The translations under genes and the position numbers were made by a program. The notes beneath the pieces were generated by a model. The model was not told the DNA's origin, made no database searches, and saw only the letters and a program-made list of their open reading frames with translations. From the IMG/VR virus record IMGVR_UViG_3300042306_000576, positions 1-43,001 of that record: a DNA stretch of 43,001 bases, one strand, 5' to 3'. The first letter of the stretch is position 1; every line of letters starts with the position of its first letter. Below are positions 1 to 8,137 of this stretch, piece after piece. This DNA is from a virus.

Positions 1-550
1 CAATACCGTATCTAGCATTTGTGCCATGTATCTTTCTAGTAATCTGAACTACATCCTCTTCTGTAAACAGCCCCGATACATTTTTTAGATTAGGGAATTT
101 ATAGTAAACGTGGAAGTTTTGATTATCTTTGTACTTGATTTTTCTACCTGACGCTAATTGGATTTGTTTAACTGGCGGCTCATACTTAGTGATGCCTAAA
201 AACTCCATACAGTCACTACCTGCCTTTAAGTCATAGTCTCCCATAGTAGTTTTACCATGTAAGTAACTCTTAGGGATGATTAAACACTCAGAGTAAACAC
301 CTCTTAACTTAACAGTTCTTACTCTACTACCTTTTCTTAGGTAAGAAGTAACTCCCATTTCTTCAGACAGTTCTTCGGGTATAACTGCATCCGTAGTTGC
401 GATGATTACTTCATCTTCTACTTTGAATTCACCTTTTTTAGTAATTGCATTCCATCCACCTGCTACTACAAGTTCGATGTTGTCTGCACCTTCAATTGCT
501 TTTACTTCGTTAATTTTTGCTATAAAGCAAACACTGTTATTATTTTCCAT
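1..550 (-). CDS. RNA ligase, N-terminal part (cut by window edge)
   Basis: ATP-dependent RNA ligase that would seal nicked RNA through a lysyl-AMP intermediate. The ATG is at 550 and the frame is open to base 1, giving 183 residues. The N-terminal half is a small beta-rich domain (IEGADNIELVVAGGW, then KKGEFKVEDEVI) of the kind that precedes the catalytic domain in the DRB0094/Rnl5-type family. The nucleotidyl-transfer motif KIHGTN, with its adenylated lysine, lies at about residue 174. The remaining catalytic motifs are beyond the window. It is followed by a 59-aa ORF and a P-loop kinase in one operon, which suggests RNA end repair, perhaps of tRNAs. The family is clear from the motif. The substrate is inferred. 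Confidence 0.85.
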   Translation of the reverse strand, partial: MENNNSVCFIAKINEVKAIEGADNIELVVAGGWNAITKKGEFKVEDEVIIATTDAVIPEELSEEMGVTSYLRKGSRVRTVKLRGVYSECLIIPKSYLHGKTTMGDYDLKAGSDCMEFLGITKYEPPVKQIQLASGRKIKYKDNQNFHVYYKFPNLKNVSGLFTEEDVVQITRKIHGTNARYGI

Positions 551-560
551 TTTTATAGTT

Positions 561-740
561 TTAATTTTCTTCTTCGTTAAAGTACATAAATTCAAGACAT
601 TTATAAACACTTAGATTAGTTAACCAACAGTCTCTGATGTATCTATCGTACTTAACAAAATCTTCATCAGTGTACTTGTAATCATCTTCTGTGCGTCTGT
701 CTTTTAGTCTTTGCAAATATTCTTCAAATGTTTCTTTCAT
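561..740 (-). CDS. Small charged protein, 59 aa
   Basis: Unrecognised. The start codon overlaps the stop of the upstream kinase gene (ATGA arrangement at 737-740), so translation is probably coupled. It is rich in D, E, K, R and Y with no membrane segment. It sits between the kinase and the RNA ligase, 10 bases before the ligase start, so it may be expressed with RNA-repair functions. Confidence 0.7.
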   Translation of the reverse strand: MKETFEEYLQRLKDRRTEDDYKYTDEDFVKYDRYIRDCWLTNLSVYKCLEFMYFNEEEN

Positions 741-1120
741 AGCTGTACCTCAAATCTATTTTTCATTCTTTCTAAGGTTTCCTGTGGAACACCGTGGCTA
801 TTTACTCCACCATGTCTATTTTCTACAATAATAGAGTAGACTCTGTATCCGTACTCTTTAGCTAAATCATAATAAGGCTGCATCTCCCACTCTTGTGTAA
901 ATGTGTTTGATACCACAACTTTACTATAACCTTTTGTAAAATATGCTTTTACCATATTTTTACACCATTCGTGGGCATCTTTTAATCCATCAGGTTTAAA
1001 TTTATAATCCCCCTCTTGTGTAAAATACTGATCTGCCTCTACATGTCTTCCTCCTATTGATTCAGCTAATGTTGTCTTACCTGCTCCCGGTAGTCCTCTT
1101 AATAAAAATAATTCTTTCAT
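737..1120 (-). CDS. P-loop kinase, polynucleotide-kinase-like
   Basis: Small AAA/PNK-type ATPase of 127 aa. The Walker A motif GLPGAGKTT is at residues 9-17. After it come VEADQYF (an acid/base D of the kind seen in T4 Pnkp-like and NEDD4BP2-like kinases) and a lid region with arginines near the C-terminus (ERMKNRF). No phosphatase domain is fused. A strong promoter lies just upstream (1134-1164). The neighbour downstream is the RNA ligase, and a kinase beside a ligase is the classic pair for repairing cleaved tRNA. It may instead phosphorylate another small substrate. Confidence 0.8.
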   Translation of the reverse strand: MKELFLLRGLPGAGKTTLAESIGGRHVEADQYFTQEGDYKFKPDGLKDAHEWCKNMVKAYFTKGYSKVVVSNTFTQEWEMQPYYDLAKEYGYRVYSIIVENRHGGVNSHGVPQETLERMKNRFEVQL

Positions 1121-1133
1121 CTTATTTATTTTG

Positions 1134-1164
1134 CAAAGCTACGAATTGTTTTTTAATTCTACAA
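1134..1164 (-). promoter_or_regulatory. Bacteroidetes-type promoter
   Basis: On the minus strand there is a -33 TTG (1162-1164), a 20-base spacer and a -7 TAGCTTTG (1134-1141). It fires toward the kinase and RNA ligase genes. It overlaps the last codons of the 56-aa ORF upstream. Confidence 0.8.
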
Positions 1165-1309
1165 GCTTTCGTGTTAATTTTTCTATCTCATTTTCTAACT
1201 TGTTGATTAGAGGGTGGTTTATTACCTTATCTACCTTAACTATTTTGGCACAAGCTAAGTCTGATTTTAGGTGATTCAACCTATCTTTTACTTCTTTGAT
1301 GCTATCCAT
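1139..1309 (-). CDS. Small helical protein, 56 aa
   Basis: Unrecognised. Lysine- and glutamate-rich with a heptad-like C-terminal half, so probably a short coiled coil. It overlaps the end of the upstream HNH/NinG-like gene by 22 bases, and its stop lies inside the kinase promoter. Confidence 0.6.
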   Translation of the reverse strand: MDSIKEVKDRLNHLKSDLACAKIVKVDKVINHPLINKLENEIEKLTRKLVELKNNS

Positions 1310-1806
1310 TCTTCTATCTTTAGCTTAAATTTAGTTTGCTCTTGCACTTCATCTAACAATATCTCCATTCTTCCTAAAGCTAATATCCAAGCGTGTCGGA
1401 ACTCTTCTTGCAACTTCTCAAACTCGTGAGAGTAAAGCAGTTGATCAAACCTAGTGTGTTCATCTAATGTTAAGTATATGTAATTGGCAATGTTGCCCTG
1501 CACACTAGGATGTCGCCCCTTATCAAACAAGTGACAAATATTAGCTCTAGTAGGAAGATAGATATGTTTGCCGCTAAACTCTGAGGCAACACACTCTTTT
1601 AAATGGTGGTCAAAGTAAGCATCTCTTATCTCAGATCTTGTATTGCGATATGCGATATTCTTCTGAGTCTGCTTCTTAATAGGCTTCCTCTGAGTAAGAG
1701 TATTTGGGGTAGAACTTACCGTACAACTCTTACATCTCTTTTTAGAGAACCAAGGTTGGTCTGTCCTACCACAAATAATACACTCTTTGTTTTTAGCTTT
1801 TATCAT
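1288..1806 (-). CDS. Zinc-binding HNH/NinG-like protein
   Basis: 172 aa. The N-terminus has two CxxC pairs (CIICG, then CKSC) forming a probable zinc knuckle. The basic middle contains an ICHLFDKGRHPSV segment, then LTLDEHTRFDQ, which recalls the histidine-centred core of NinG-like and HNH nucleases. Canonical C-terminal cysteines of NinG are not obvious, so nuclease activity is inferred only. It overlaps the ligase gene start by 4 bases, so it probably belongs to the replication/recombination operon. Confidence 0.6.
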   Translation of the reverse strand: MIKAKNKECIICGRTDQPWFSKKRCKSCTVSSTPNTLTQRKPIKKQTQKNIAYRNTRSEIRDAYFDHHLKECVASEFSGKHIYLPTRANICHLFDKGRHPSVQGNIANYIYLTLDEHTRFDQLLYSHEFEKLQEEFRHAWILALGRMEILLDEVQEQTKFKLKIEEWIASKK

Positions 1807-2891
1807 TTATCTAATCTAAATCCTACACAAACCGGAAAACGAGGAATACCATCTTCTGAATATTCAAAAAATCTAATCTCTGCTGTCTGTCCTATGTAGT
1901 TTTGTTTGTTAGTCAAAATCTCTTCTCTTTCTTCGTGAGAGAACTTCATACCAGTACTAAAAGTATGACCGTTGTCCATCTCACATAAGCAAATACCTTG
2001 CTCAGGTCGTTTATCTGAGGGTAATATGTCAATCACTTTACAAGCTATATCAATAAAATCTTTATACTTCAATAGAGAAGAACTACGTTTGTTAATTTCG
2101 TATGGGTTTTTGCCATGACGGATAATACTTCCTTCATAACCCTCTCCAATAAACACTGAGTGTAGATCTTTGATATCATTTTGGCTAGATAATGCAATGG
2201 TTCTAACTTGCAAGATTGTATCGTTTCTTAGAGCCTCTACAATTTTATTTATCAACCAAAGTCTTTGTTCGTACTGCTCATTTGGCAACACTACATCATA
2301 TACATTGTAGCATAGCTGCTCTGTCTCACCTTTTCTATACTTTTTTACCAATCGCATATTCTCTTGGAATGTCTTACCGTGAGCATAAATCTCTCCGTCT
2401 AAAACAATGTCCTCTCTTTGAGTAAGTGGCATCAACGCATCTATAATATGCTGACAGTTTTCAATTACCTTACCTTGTCTTGACATCAAAGTAACGGTAC
2501 CATTTTTTACTATAGCTAAACAACGCATACCGTCAAATTTAGGCTGTATGTAAACCGGTGCATCTGACCAATTAATTTTATTGGCATCATAAGAATTGGC
2601 TAACATAGGTAATATAACCTCTTCTGTCATAGCTTCCTCTATACTGTGGAAATACCCGGCAGTAAGTTTTTTCTCAATCTTTGATTTTGCTTCTAAGATT
2701 GCTTGCTCTTCAGGTGTTGTCTCGTTAGACTTACCAATATTCTTACCTTTACTTTTACTTACGTTTATTACTACGGCTCCTCCAACTACACCTGATTCTT
2801 GGTATAAGAAAGGTCCTTCTGTATAAATGTGTAAAGATCTAATTTTTCCTGTTGTGTCCTTTTTGTAAAGGATTTGTGAATAGTTTTCCAT
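1803..2891 (-). CDS. ATP-dependent DNA ligase
   Basis: 362 aa. It seals nicks in DNA with ATP. An N-terminal extension of about 80 residues (WGR-like strands, LYKKDTTGKIR) precedes the adenylation domain. Motif I is KFDGMR with the catalytic K near residue 118, motif III is DGEIYAHG, motif IV is EGYEGSIIR and motif V is LLKYKDF. A C-terminal OB-fold follows (GICLCEMDNGHTFSTG region). Size and motif order fit phage ligases. It lies 1 base downstream of an unassigned DxD/SGHH protein and overlaps the NinG-like gene, so it is co-transcribed with replication and repair genes. Confidence 0.92.
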   Translation of the reverse strand: MENYSQILYKKDTTGKIRSLHIYTEGPFLYQESGVVGGAVVINVSKSKGKNIGKSNETTPEEQAILEAKSKIEKKLTAGYFHSIEEAMTEEVILPMLANSYDANKINWSDAPVYIQPKFDGMRCLAIVKNGTVTLMSRQGKVIENCQHIIDALMPLTQREDIVLDGEIYAHGKTFQENMRLVKKYRKGETEQLCYNVYDVVLPNEQYEQRLWLINKIVEALRNDTILQVRTIALSSQNDIKDLHSVFIGEGYEGSIIRHGKNPYEINKRSSSLLKYKDFIDIACKVIDILPSDKRPEQGICLCEMDNGHTFSTGMKFSHEEREEILTNKQNYIGQTAEIRFFEYSEDGIPRFPVCVGFRLDK

Positions 2892-2892
2892 T

Positions 2893-3495
2893 TTAATTTT
2901 CTAAACTGTTAGGGTAATATAATAATGTTGGGTTTTTCTTCTGAATGTCAATCTCAGGATATTGCTTTTTGAATTGTATTACATCAAACTTACCTGTAAT
3001 TAAATGATGACCGCTTTTAGTTGGAATAACTGCCTCAATCTTACTTCCGTAAGGTTTGCATTCATTATCTATGTAAGCCATCATTATGGGGCTTGCTTCT
3101 TTAATATCATCCACGTCAATAATCCATCTTTTCTCTTGAGTCTTTAGTTGCCCTACAACTGAGTCAAACAACCCTTTCTGATTATGGTTACCGTTTTGAA
3201 TCTTTTGTGCCAGTGCAGCCATCATACTAAGCGACACATCAAAATGATTCTGCTTCTGAACGTGTATATAAGCCCGTGCTTTGAACATCTCACACAGTTG
3301 GACTATCTCATCATATCTTCTGTCTAAGTGCTCTAGACTCTCAATACAGTATGTTTTAATGGTACGCACTGATTGGTGATTATCTCGTTCTCCTTCCGGC
3401 TGATCTTTCTTACGCTTAAAAACGTACAGCATGTAAAAGTCCCCCTTCTCTGAGAAGTTTAACAGAGGTTTAATTAGTTCTATATTATTTATCAT
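2893..3495 (-). CDS. Conserved phage protein with primase-like DxD and SGHH motifs
   Basis: 200 aa from the ATG at 3495. A longer reading to 3516 adds seven residues inside the upstream gene. I chose the shorter form because AAGATG precedes it, as at other starts here. There is no firm family. The segment WIIDVDDIKE followed some 35 residues later by TKSGHHLITG resembles the hDhD and SxH metal and nucleotide motifs of archaeo-eukaryotic primases. It lies directly before the DNA ligase. A reduced AEP-type fold is possible, but the protein is shorter than known polymerases. Confidence 0.75.
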   Translation of the reverse strand: MINNIELIKPLLNFSEKGDFYMLYVFKRKKDQPEGERDNHQSVRTIKTYCIESLEHLDRRYDEIVQLCEMFKARAYIHVQKQNHFDVSLSMMAALAQKIQNGNHNQKGLFDSVVGQLKTQEKRWIIDVDDIKEASPIMMAYIDNECKPYGSKIEAVIPTKSGHHLITGKFDVIQFKKQYPEIDIQKKNPTLLYYPNSLEN

Positions 3496-3505
3496 CTTGT
3501 CTTTT

Positions 3506-3796
3506 TTAAATTTCATCTCTTGTTACAGCCAATACTATAAAACTATACAGTACAAACATTGCTCTAAAAAACCATCCTCCATGTTCTGTTAAAAACATTG
3601 AACTAGGGTTAGGAATACTCCAAGATATAAAGCTGATAATAGTAATAACTGCTGTTAGAAATATCCCTATAGCCAAAAGCCCTAAGAACCAATTTTTAAT
3701 GTAATCGCTTTCTTTGATCATATTCCATATCCCTCTAAGCTCAACTGTAAAAATAGGGAATACTGAATACAGCACCTTCTTTAGTTTATTTATCAT
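3506..3796 (-). CDS. Small membrane protein, 96 aa
   Basis: Unrecognised. Two hydrophobic segments are visible, about residues 35-57 (LLAIGIFLTAVITIISF) and 74-91 (AMFVLYSFIVLAV), so it is probably an inner-membrane protein with both ends in the cytoplasm. Its start overlaps a 25-codon ORF upstream. Confidence 0.7.
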   Translation of the reverse strand: MINKLKKVLYSVFPIFTVELRGIWNMIKESDYIKNWFLGLLAIGIFLTAVITIISFISWSIPNPSSMFLTEHGGWFFRAMFVLYSFIVLAVTRDEI

Positions 3797-3863
3797 CTTT
3801 CAAGTATCCGTTAATTCTCCAACCAAATCTTTTTGTCCATGTGTAATATGGTGTACCTTTCAT
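3786..3863 (-). CDS. Possible 25-aa peptide
   Basis: ATG at 3863 preceded by AAATAAGAT, the same start context as several neighbours. The product is short, basic and aromatic (YYTWTKRFGWR) and the stop overlaps the next start. It fills the gap between two genes exactly. Coding status rests on context only. Confidence 0.4.
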   Translation of the reverse strand: MKGTPYYTWTKRFGWRINGYLKDDK

Positions 3864-3866
3864 ATC

Positions 3867-4550
3867 TTATTTCTTTTTAAATTGTTCAATAATTTCTAAT
3901 CTTTTTAGTTCCCACTTTTGATGTAAATCGGTATCTTCTCTGTAAATTGGTGTTAACCTTTCTAATAAATCGACTAACTCACTAAACTTATTCTTGTCTT
4001 GTTCTTGTTGCCATTTAGCACCTTCTATAAAAGAATCATAGTCCCTTACATTAGAATTGAAATATCTTTCTTCTGTATCAATATCTCTATGTAAAGGTAT
4101 ATTAGCATAATTTTTAGCAACTTCTTCAAGTGTTTCTTCTTTATGTTCTACTTTTTTAATATAACTAAATCCTATGGTTTCTTCTTTTCCATTTAATTCA
4201 TAGTAATAAACAACTCCAAAATCAATATCAACTTTATGTGTTTTAAATAATTTAGGTTGATTTTTAGTTGGGTTAATTATCTCAATAACATCTCCAATAT
4301 TATACATAATTTGTTTTGTGTTTACTTGTTTAGGTTCTTCTACTAATGGAACTTTTTTATAGTACTCAGCAAATTCTTCTACTAATTCAGGAAATGGTAA
4401 TCTTTCTAAGTTTGTTTTAGGTTCTTCTTTTGCAGCAATTTGACCCATTTCTAAAATATCAGTTTGCTGTTTTTCACTTACCGATAATTCCATTTTAACC
4501 AATGTGGATCCTTTACCTAATACTATTCCTTCTGGTGATGATTGTGCCAT
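3867..4550 (-). CDS. Conserved phage protein with FIEGAKWQQEQ motif
   Basis: 227 aa of unknown function. The C-terminal part carries DYDSFIEGAKWQQEQ and ends in FKKK. Related C-terminal segments (GAKWQQER, EQFKKK) occur in the proteins at 22196-22903 and 23213-23893, so this is a within-genome family. The N-terminus differs from those two and lacks the KNIHxLPTDK opening. It has its own promoter (4578-4608) and the AAATAAGATATG start context. No catalytic motif seen. Confidence 0.75.
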   Translation of the reverse strand: MAQSSPEGIVLGKGSTLVKMELSVSEKQQTDILEMGQIAAKEEPKTNLERLPFPELVEEFAEYYKKVPLVEEPKQVNTKQIMYNIGDVIEIINPTKNQPKLFKTHKVDIDFGVVYYYELNGKEETIGFSYIKKVEHKEETLEEVAKNYANIPLHRDIDTEERYFNSNVRDYDSFIEGAKWQQEQDKNKFSELVDLLERLTPIYREDTDLHQKWELKRLEIIEQFKKK

Positions 4551-4577
4551 ATCTTATTTGTTGTTAAATTTATTTTG

Positions 4578-4608
4578 CAAAGATACAAACAACTTTTGTA
4601 TCCTACAA
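4578..4608 (-). promoter_or_regulatory. Bacteroidetes-type promoter
   Basis: -33 TTG (4606-4608), 20-base spacer, -7 TATCTTTG (4578-4585). It lies just after the nrdA terminator and starts a new transcription unit at the 3867-4550 gene. This is one of the best matches to consensus in the window. Confidence 0.88.
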
Positions 4609-4631
4609 GCTTTTTGTTAAATTTTTTGCAT

Positions 4632-4657
4632 AAAAAAACCCTCCTGATCAGGGAGGG
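4632..4657 (-). terminator. Rho-independent terminator after nrdA
   Basis: Minus strand: stem CCCTCC/GGAGGG (4652-4657 with 4639-4644) around TGATCAG, then seven T (4632-4638). It ends the nrdB-nrdA transcript 33 bases after the nrdA stop. Confidence 0.9.
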
Positions 4658-4689
4658 CCTTCTACTTAAACTAAAAAACTATGGAAACA

Positions 4690-6351
4690 CTATCCTGAAC
4701 AGGTGTCACACTCTAAAATAGACCTTCTTGTAAAAGTCTGTGCGGCATTCTGATTTAATTGATAATATAAAGTTTTAACACCTAACTCATGTGCTTTTAA
4801 GTAGTAATCACTTACTTCTTTAGCTGAGGTTCCAAAAGAAATCATGGTGTTAAATGATATCCCCTGGTCAATAAACTTCGTTCTTGAAGCATTCTGTAAC
4901 AATAATTCCATAGGACTTATTTCTGAGAAAGTCTTAAATACACTCTTTTCTAAGTCTGATAGGAACGATAAATTTTGTACCGATCCGTTGCTATTTTTGA
5001 TGATATCCCAAACATCCTCTGTATTCTTACCTTTCTCCTCCAACAACTCTTCTAAGAATCTGTTCTTGGATGCGTACTTATTCTTAGCTAATGCTTTGAT
5101 AAAGTAATTACTGTACGTAGGCTCGATACTCTGGCTCCATTGCCCAAAAATCTCACTACTTGAAGTGTTAGGTGCAATAGCATTTAATGTTACGTGTCGT
5201 CTATTATAATCAGTCCCTTGTAACATAGGTGCTTTACCATATTCTTTTGCCATTTTTTCAGAAGCTGCGTAAGACATAGATTTCAATGTTCTGAAAATCT
5301 CCGCATTCTTTAATTTAGCTTCCATGCTCTCCAAAGGAATCATATTCATTTGTAAGTAAGAGTGGTAACCACTGGCCCCAATACCTACTGCCATTTGCTC
5401 TCTAGCAAAATTTACAGGACGTTGCATCAAAGGATTGTTTTTATTCTTCTCGATGAAGTCTAATAAGAAGCAGTCTAACAAGTTCAACAATATCTCAACT
5501 GCATCTGTATCTTTCCACTCATCAAAGTGTACGATATTCATTGCTCCGATACAACATACAAAAGTATTGAAGTGGTCATTTGACAAAAGAATCTCAGTAC
5601 ACAAGTTACTGTTGTTTACCTTTAGGCCCAAGTCTTTGTAAATATCAACTACATTGTTGTTTACGTTGTCTTTGAACATAATATAAGGGAAGCCTGTCTC
5701 GAATTTCTTCTTAATAATCTTGGCCCAAATATCTCTCTTATCTGTATCTCCCTCTTTCATAGAAGCAATCCACTCATCTCCAATTACTACTGCAAAAGGC
5801 ACCTCATGTATGTCAGAAGTACGGTCTTTTATAGTTAAGTACTTATGGATATCCGGGTGCTCTACATCTAAGTAAACTGCAACTTTTCCTCTTCTACTTC
5901 TTTGGCTAATCCAACTTGTTGTATCTTGAAGTCTTTTTACAAACCTCATAATACCATCGGCAAATCCTCCTCCTGTGATAGGTGAGCCTTCTTTTCTGAT
6001 GTCACTTAAACAAACAGAAGTACCCCCACCAATCTTAGACAGCATTCCAATCTCTGCATCTGTCAAAATTAAACCTTCTACTGAATCTTCTGCCCAAGAA
6101 CCAAAACAGCTAATAGCACTTTCTTTGGTGTGCAAAAAGTTAGTAATTCCAGGTGTAGGTAATAGGTAGTACCCTTTAGACAAGTTGTCTAAGAATCTAT
6201 CAGCCCACCCCGGCTTGTTTAACATTTTCTCTGCTTTTTTAGCTATGTTTTGGAAATGCTCTTTTTCATCTCCTACTATGTATCCGTTTTGTAAAAATTC
6301 TTTACTTTGGTCGTTTAACCAATACCACTTTTCAAATTGTTTCTTTCCCAT
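4690..6351 (-). CDS. nrdA: Ribonucleotide reductase large subunit, class Ia, lacking ATP cone
   Basis: 553 aa. It reduces ribonucleoside diphosphates for phage DNA synthesis with the NrdB subunit encoded just upstream. Visible active-site elements: AISCFGS (substrate-site Cys near 82), NLCTEI (N249, C251, E253), VCCIGA (redox partner Cys near 267), KTLYYQL (paired tyrosines of the radical path) and a C-terminal ECDTCSG cysteine pair used for re-reduction. It is about 200 residues shorter than E. coli NrdA because the N-terminal ATP-cone is missing, so the usual dATP shut-off is probably absent. Three bases separate it from nrdB. The terminator is at 4632-4657. The thioredoxin at 39 kb could re-reduce it. 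Confidence 0.95.
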   Translation of the reverse strand: MGKKQFEKWYWLNDQSKEFLQNGYIVGDEKEHFQNIAKKAEKMLNKPGWADRFLDNLSKGYYLLPTPGITNFLHTKESAISCFGSWAEDSVEGLILTDAEIGMLSKIGGGTSVCLSDIRKEGSPITGGGFADGIMRFVKRLQDTTSWISQRSRRGKVAVYLDVEHPDIHKYLTIKDRTSDIHEVPFAVVIGDEWIASMKEGDTDKRDIWAKIIKKKFETGFPYIMFKDNVNNNVVDIYKDLGLKVNNSNLCTEILLSNDHFNTFVCCIGAMNIVHFDEWKDTDAVEILLNLLDCFLLDFIEKNKNNPLMQRPVNFAREQMAVGIGASGYHSYLQMNMIPLESMEAKLKNAEIFRTLKSMSYAASEKMAKEYGKAPMLQGTDYNRRHVTLNAIAPNTSSSEIFGQWSQSIEPTYSNYFIKALAKNKYASKNRFLEELLEEKGKNTEDVWDIIKNSNGSVQNLSFLSDLEKSVFKTFSEISPMELLLQNASRTKFIDQGISFNTMISFGTSAKEVSDYYLKAHELGVKTLYYQLNQNAAQTFTRRSILECDTCSG

Positions 6352-6354
6352 ACT

Positions 6355-7338
6355 TTAAAATAGCGAATCCGCTGATATATCTTGTTGTCCTATTGTATAA
6401 TTTGGTGATTGAATGTCAAAGAAATCTACTCTAACATCTAACACTCTTTCTTCTTCAAACCATTTTGCTGACTCTCCTAATATAGAAGCATCAATTTCAA
6501 ACATTGGCTCTATTCCTATAGCTGTCAATGCTTTATTGAATCTGTCTTTCAAGAAAACCTCTACCATATCTTTAGTAATGAAGTCTAAATCTTGTCCGTC
6601 AAAGATCCAATCAATAATTTTTAATTCTGCATCGTAAGCTTTCTTACAAGCTCTTCTTATTTTTTGGTAGAACTCTTCGTTAAACCATTCCGGGTACTCT
6701 TTCTTGATGATGTTAATAAGTTCTACACCAAATTGAAAATGTACGTCCTCCTCTTTTGCTGTTGCCATAACAATGTTATCAACAGTCTTCATCTTGTTCT
6801 TCTTTTGGCAAAAAGATTTAACAATATAGAACTGACTGAACAAAGAGCAAGACTCTATAAATGCAGAAAATAACAATAAATTTAACGCATAATTCTCTCT
6901 TTTGTTTTCAGAAGCTCCTTTTAAGTACTTTGTTAAATAATCTACTCGGCCTTCAATAACTGGGTCTTTCAAAGCTTTTGCAAACTCATCTTCTATACCT
7001 AGCCTTGTAAGTAACTCAGAGTAAGCCTCTTGGTGAATTACTTCGTTCATGGCAAAGGTATATCCTACCATGTAAATCTCCGGCTTAGGTAAGTTGTCTC
7101 CAACTTGTGCCCAGAATTTTTTAACACTAACTTCGATTTGTGAGATAGCTAGTAAAGATCTTTTAATAACACCTCTCTCTTGTTCTGTTAGTACGTTGTG
7201 ATAATCGCTTATGTCTCTGTCTAAGCGTTCGTTGAATTCGTCAATGAACCATAAGGTTCCTCGGATGGCTTTCATGTAAGAAAGCAGTTCAGGGTACTCG
7301 TAGGGTTTTACCGCTACCCTTTTGTCAAAAATGCTCAT
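6355..7338 (-). CDS. nrdB: Ribonucleotide reductase small subunit, class Ia
   Basis: 327 aa from the ATG at 7338 (MSIFDKR). A GTG at 7374 would add 12 residues with no family support. This subunit houses the diiron-tyrosyl radical. Metal ligands are visible in IEVSVKKFW, NEVIHQEAYSELL (E, H three later, radical Y seven later), IESCSLFSQFY and KEEDVHFQFG. The acidic C-terminal tail ending QQDISADSLF is the usual docking peptide for NrdA. First gene of a two-gene operon with promoter 7410-7440. Confidence 0.95.
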   Translation of the reverse strand: MSIFDKRVAVKPYEYPELLSYMKAIRGTLWFIDEFNERLDRDISDYHNVLTEQERGVIKRSLLAISQIEVSVKKFWAQVGDNLPKPEIYMVGYTFAMNEVIHQEAYSELLTRLGIEDEFAKALKDPVIEGRVDYLTKYLKGASENKRENYALNLLLFSAFIESCSLFSQFYIVKSFCQKKNKMKTVDNIVMATAKEEDVHFQFGVELINIIKKEYPEWFNEEFYQKIRRACKKAYDAELKIIDWIFDGQDLDFITKDMVEVFLKDRFNKALTAIGIEPMFEIDASILGESAKWFEEERVLDVRVDFFDIQSPNYTIGQQDISADSLF

Positions 7339-7371
7339 TTTTAATTTAGTTAAGTTTATAGGATAAAAAAG

Positions 7372-7409
7372 CACCCCCTAGTTAAAGAAGATGCTCGTGA
7401 ATAAGAGTG
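7372..7409 (-). promoter_or_regulatory. nrdB leader with weak hairpin
   Basis: Between the promoter and the nrdB ATG the minus strand can pair GCACTC with GGGTGC around a loop of about 30 bases, followed by six T some 30 bases before the start codon. It could act as an attenuator, but the stem is short and contains a G-T pair, so this is only a suggestion. Confidence 0.25.
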
Positions 7410-7440
7410 CAAAAGTACAACAAATATTTTAGATTTCCAA
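7410..7440 (-). promoter_or_regulatory. Bacteroidetes-type promoter for nrdBA
   Basis: -33 TTTGG (TTG at 7438-7440), 20-base spacer, -7 TACTTTTG (7410-7417). It overlaps the end region of the gene cluster upstream (the 7453-7830 stop is 13 bases away). Confidence 0.85.
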
Positions 7441-7452
7441 ATTTGTTAAAAC

Positions 7453-7830
7453 TTATTCGAACACTGTTATGGTTTTTTCTACCGGCTTAACTTCTGAACC
7501 CCAACCATAGTAAAAGTCCGTTCCATTGTAAGAAGAATAGGAACCTCTAGTCTTGATATAGACATCATGATCCACAAAGTGTTTGACTGTCCACCATCTA
7601 TCACCTTCTCCTTCTCCTCCGTACTGCTCTATTTCTTTGATTTCACCTAGCCCTATGGCATTCTCTACTACTTTAGTTCTGTCATCCTTAGATAGGTCTT
7701 TAATTTCATCCCAATCTAATACTTCATGAAATTCCCCATAAGCATAATTACTAATACCACCCTCATCATCTCCAAAAACTTCTTTCAGTCTTTCTATAAT
7801 CTCTTCTGCTGTTAACTTTTTAATTGACAT
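7453..7830 (-). CDS. Small acidic protein, paralog family A, copy 3
   Basis: 125 aa of unknown function. The C-terminal signature (KTRGSYSSYNG ... EVKPVEKTITVFE) is shared with the two genes immediately upstream (7820-8131 and 8138-8422), so the three arose by tandem duplication. Its start overlaps the previous gene by 11 bases. Confidence 0.75.
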   Translation of the reverse strand: MSIKKLTAEEIIERLKEVFGDDEGGISNYAYGEFHEVLDWDEIKDLSKDDRTKVVENAIGLGEIKEIEQYGGEGEGDRWWTVKHFVDHDVYIKTRGSYSSYNGTDFYYGWGSEVKPVEKTITVFE

Positions 7831-8131
7831 CTTCCCAAATTTTAATTATTTTTTCTTGTGGTTTTACTTCTATAAAACCGTCCCATTCTTCTCCTTGGTA
7901 AGAGCATCTTGTACCGTAGAATCTTACGTAGATATCTCCAAATTCCTTTACTCTGAAAACCCTGCTAAGTTCAGAATCTTCATTTCCATAACTGTCATAG
8001 GCTTCTACATCTTGATTTTGCTCAAGCACCATACCAAACGGCATAAAACCACCGTCTTCTACTCTCCACATTACATCATAAATGCTGTAATCTTTATTAA
8101 AAGCCTCTTTAAATTCTAAAAATTTACTCAT
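7820..8131 (-). CDS. Small acidic protein, paralog family A, copy 2
   Basis: 103 aa. Same layout as its neighbours: an aromatic and acidic body, then YGTRCSYQGEEW and a C-terminal EVKPQEKIIKIWE. No enzymatic motif. The common VKPxEK(T/I)I tail suggests a shared small beta-rich fold. Confidence 0.75.
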   Translation of the reverse strand: MSKFLEFKEAFNKDYSIYDVMWRVEDGGFMPFGMVLEQNQDVEAYDSYGNEDSELSRVFRVKEFGDIYVRFYGTRCSYQGEEWDGFIEVKPQEKIIKIWEDVN

Positions 8132-8137
8132 CTCAAA

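Noticed and set aside
1288-1806. Full NinG recombination protein
   Set aside because: Only the zinc pairs and a histidine-centred core are seen. The family's later cysteines are missing, so only 'like' is used.
7339-7374. GTG start of nrdB with 12 more residues
   Set aside because: The extension is not family-like and sits in the leader. The ATG at 7338 gives the usual N-terminus.
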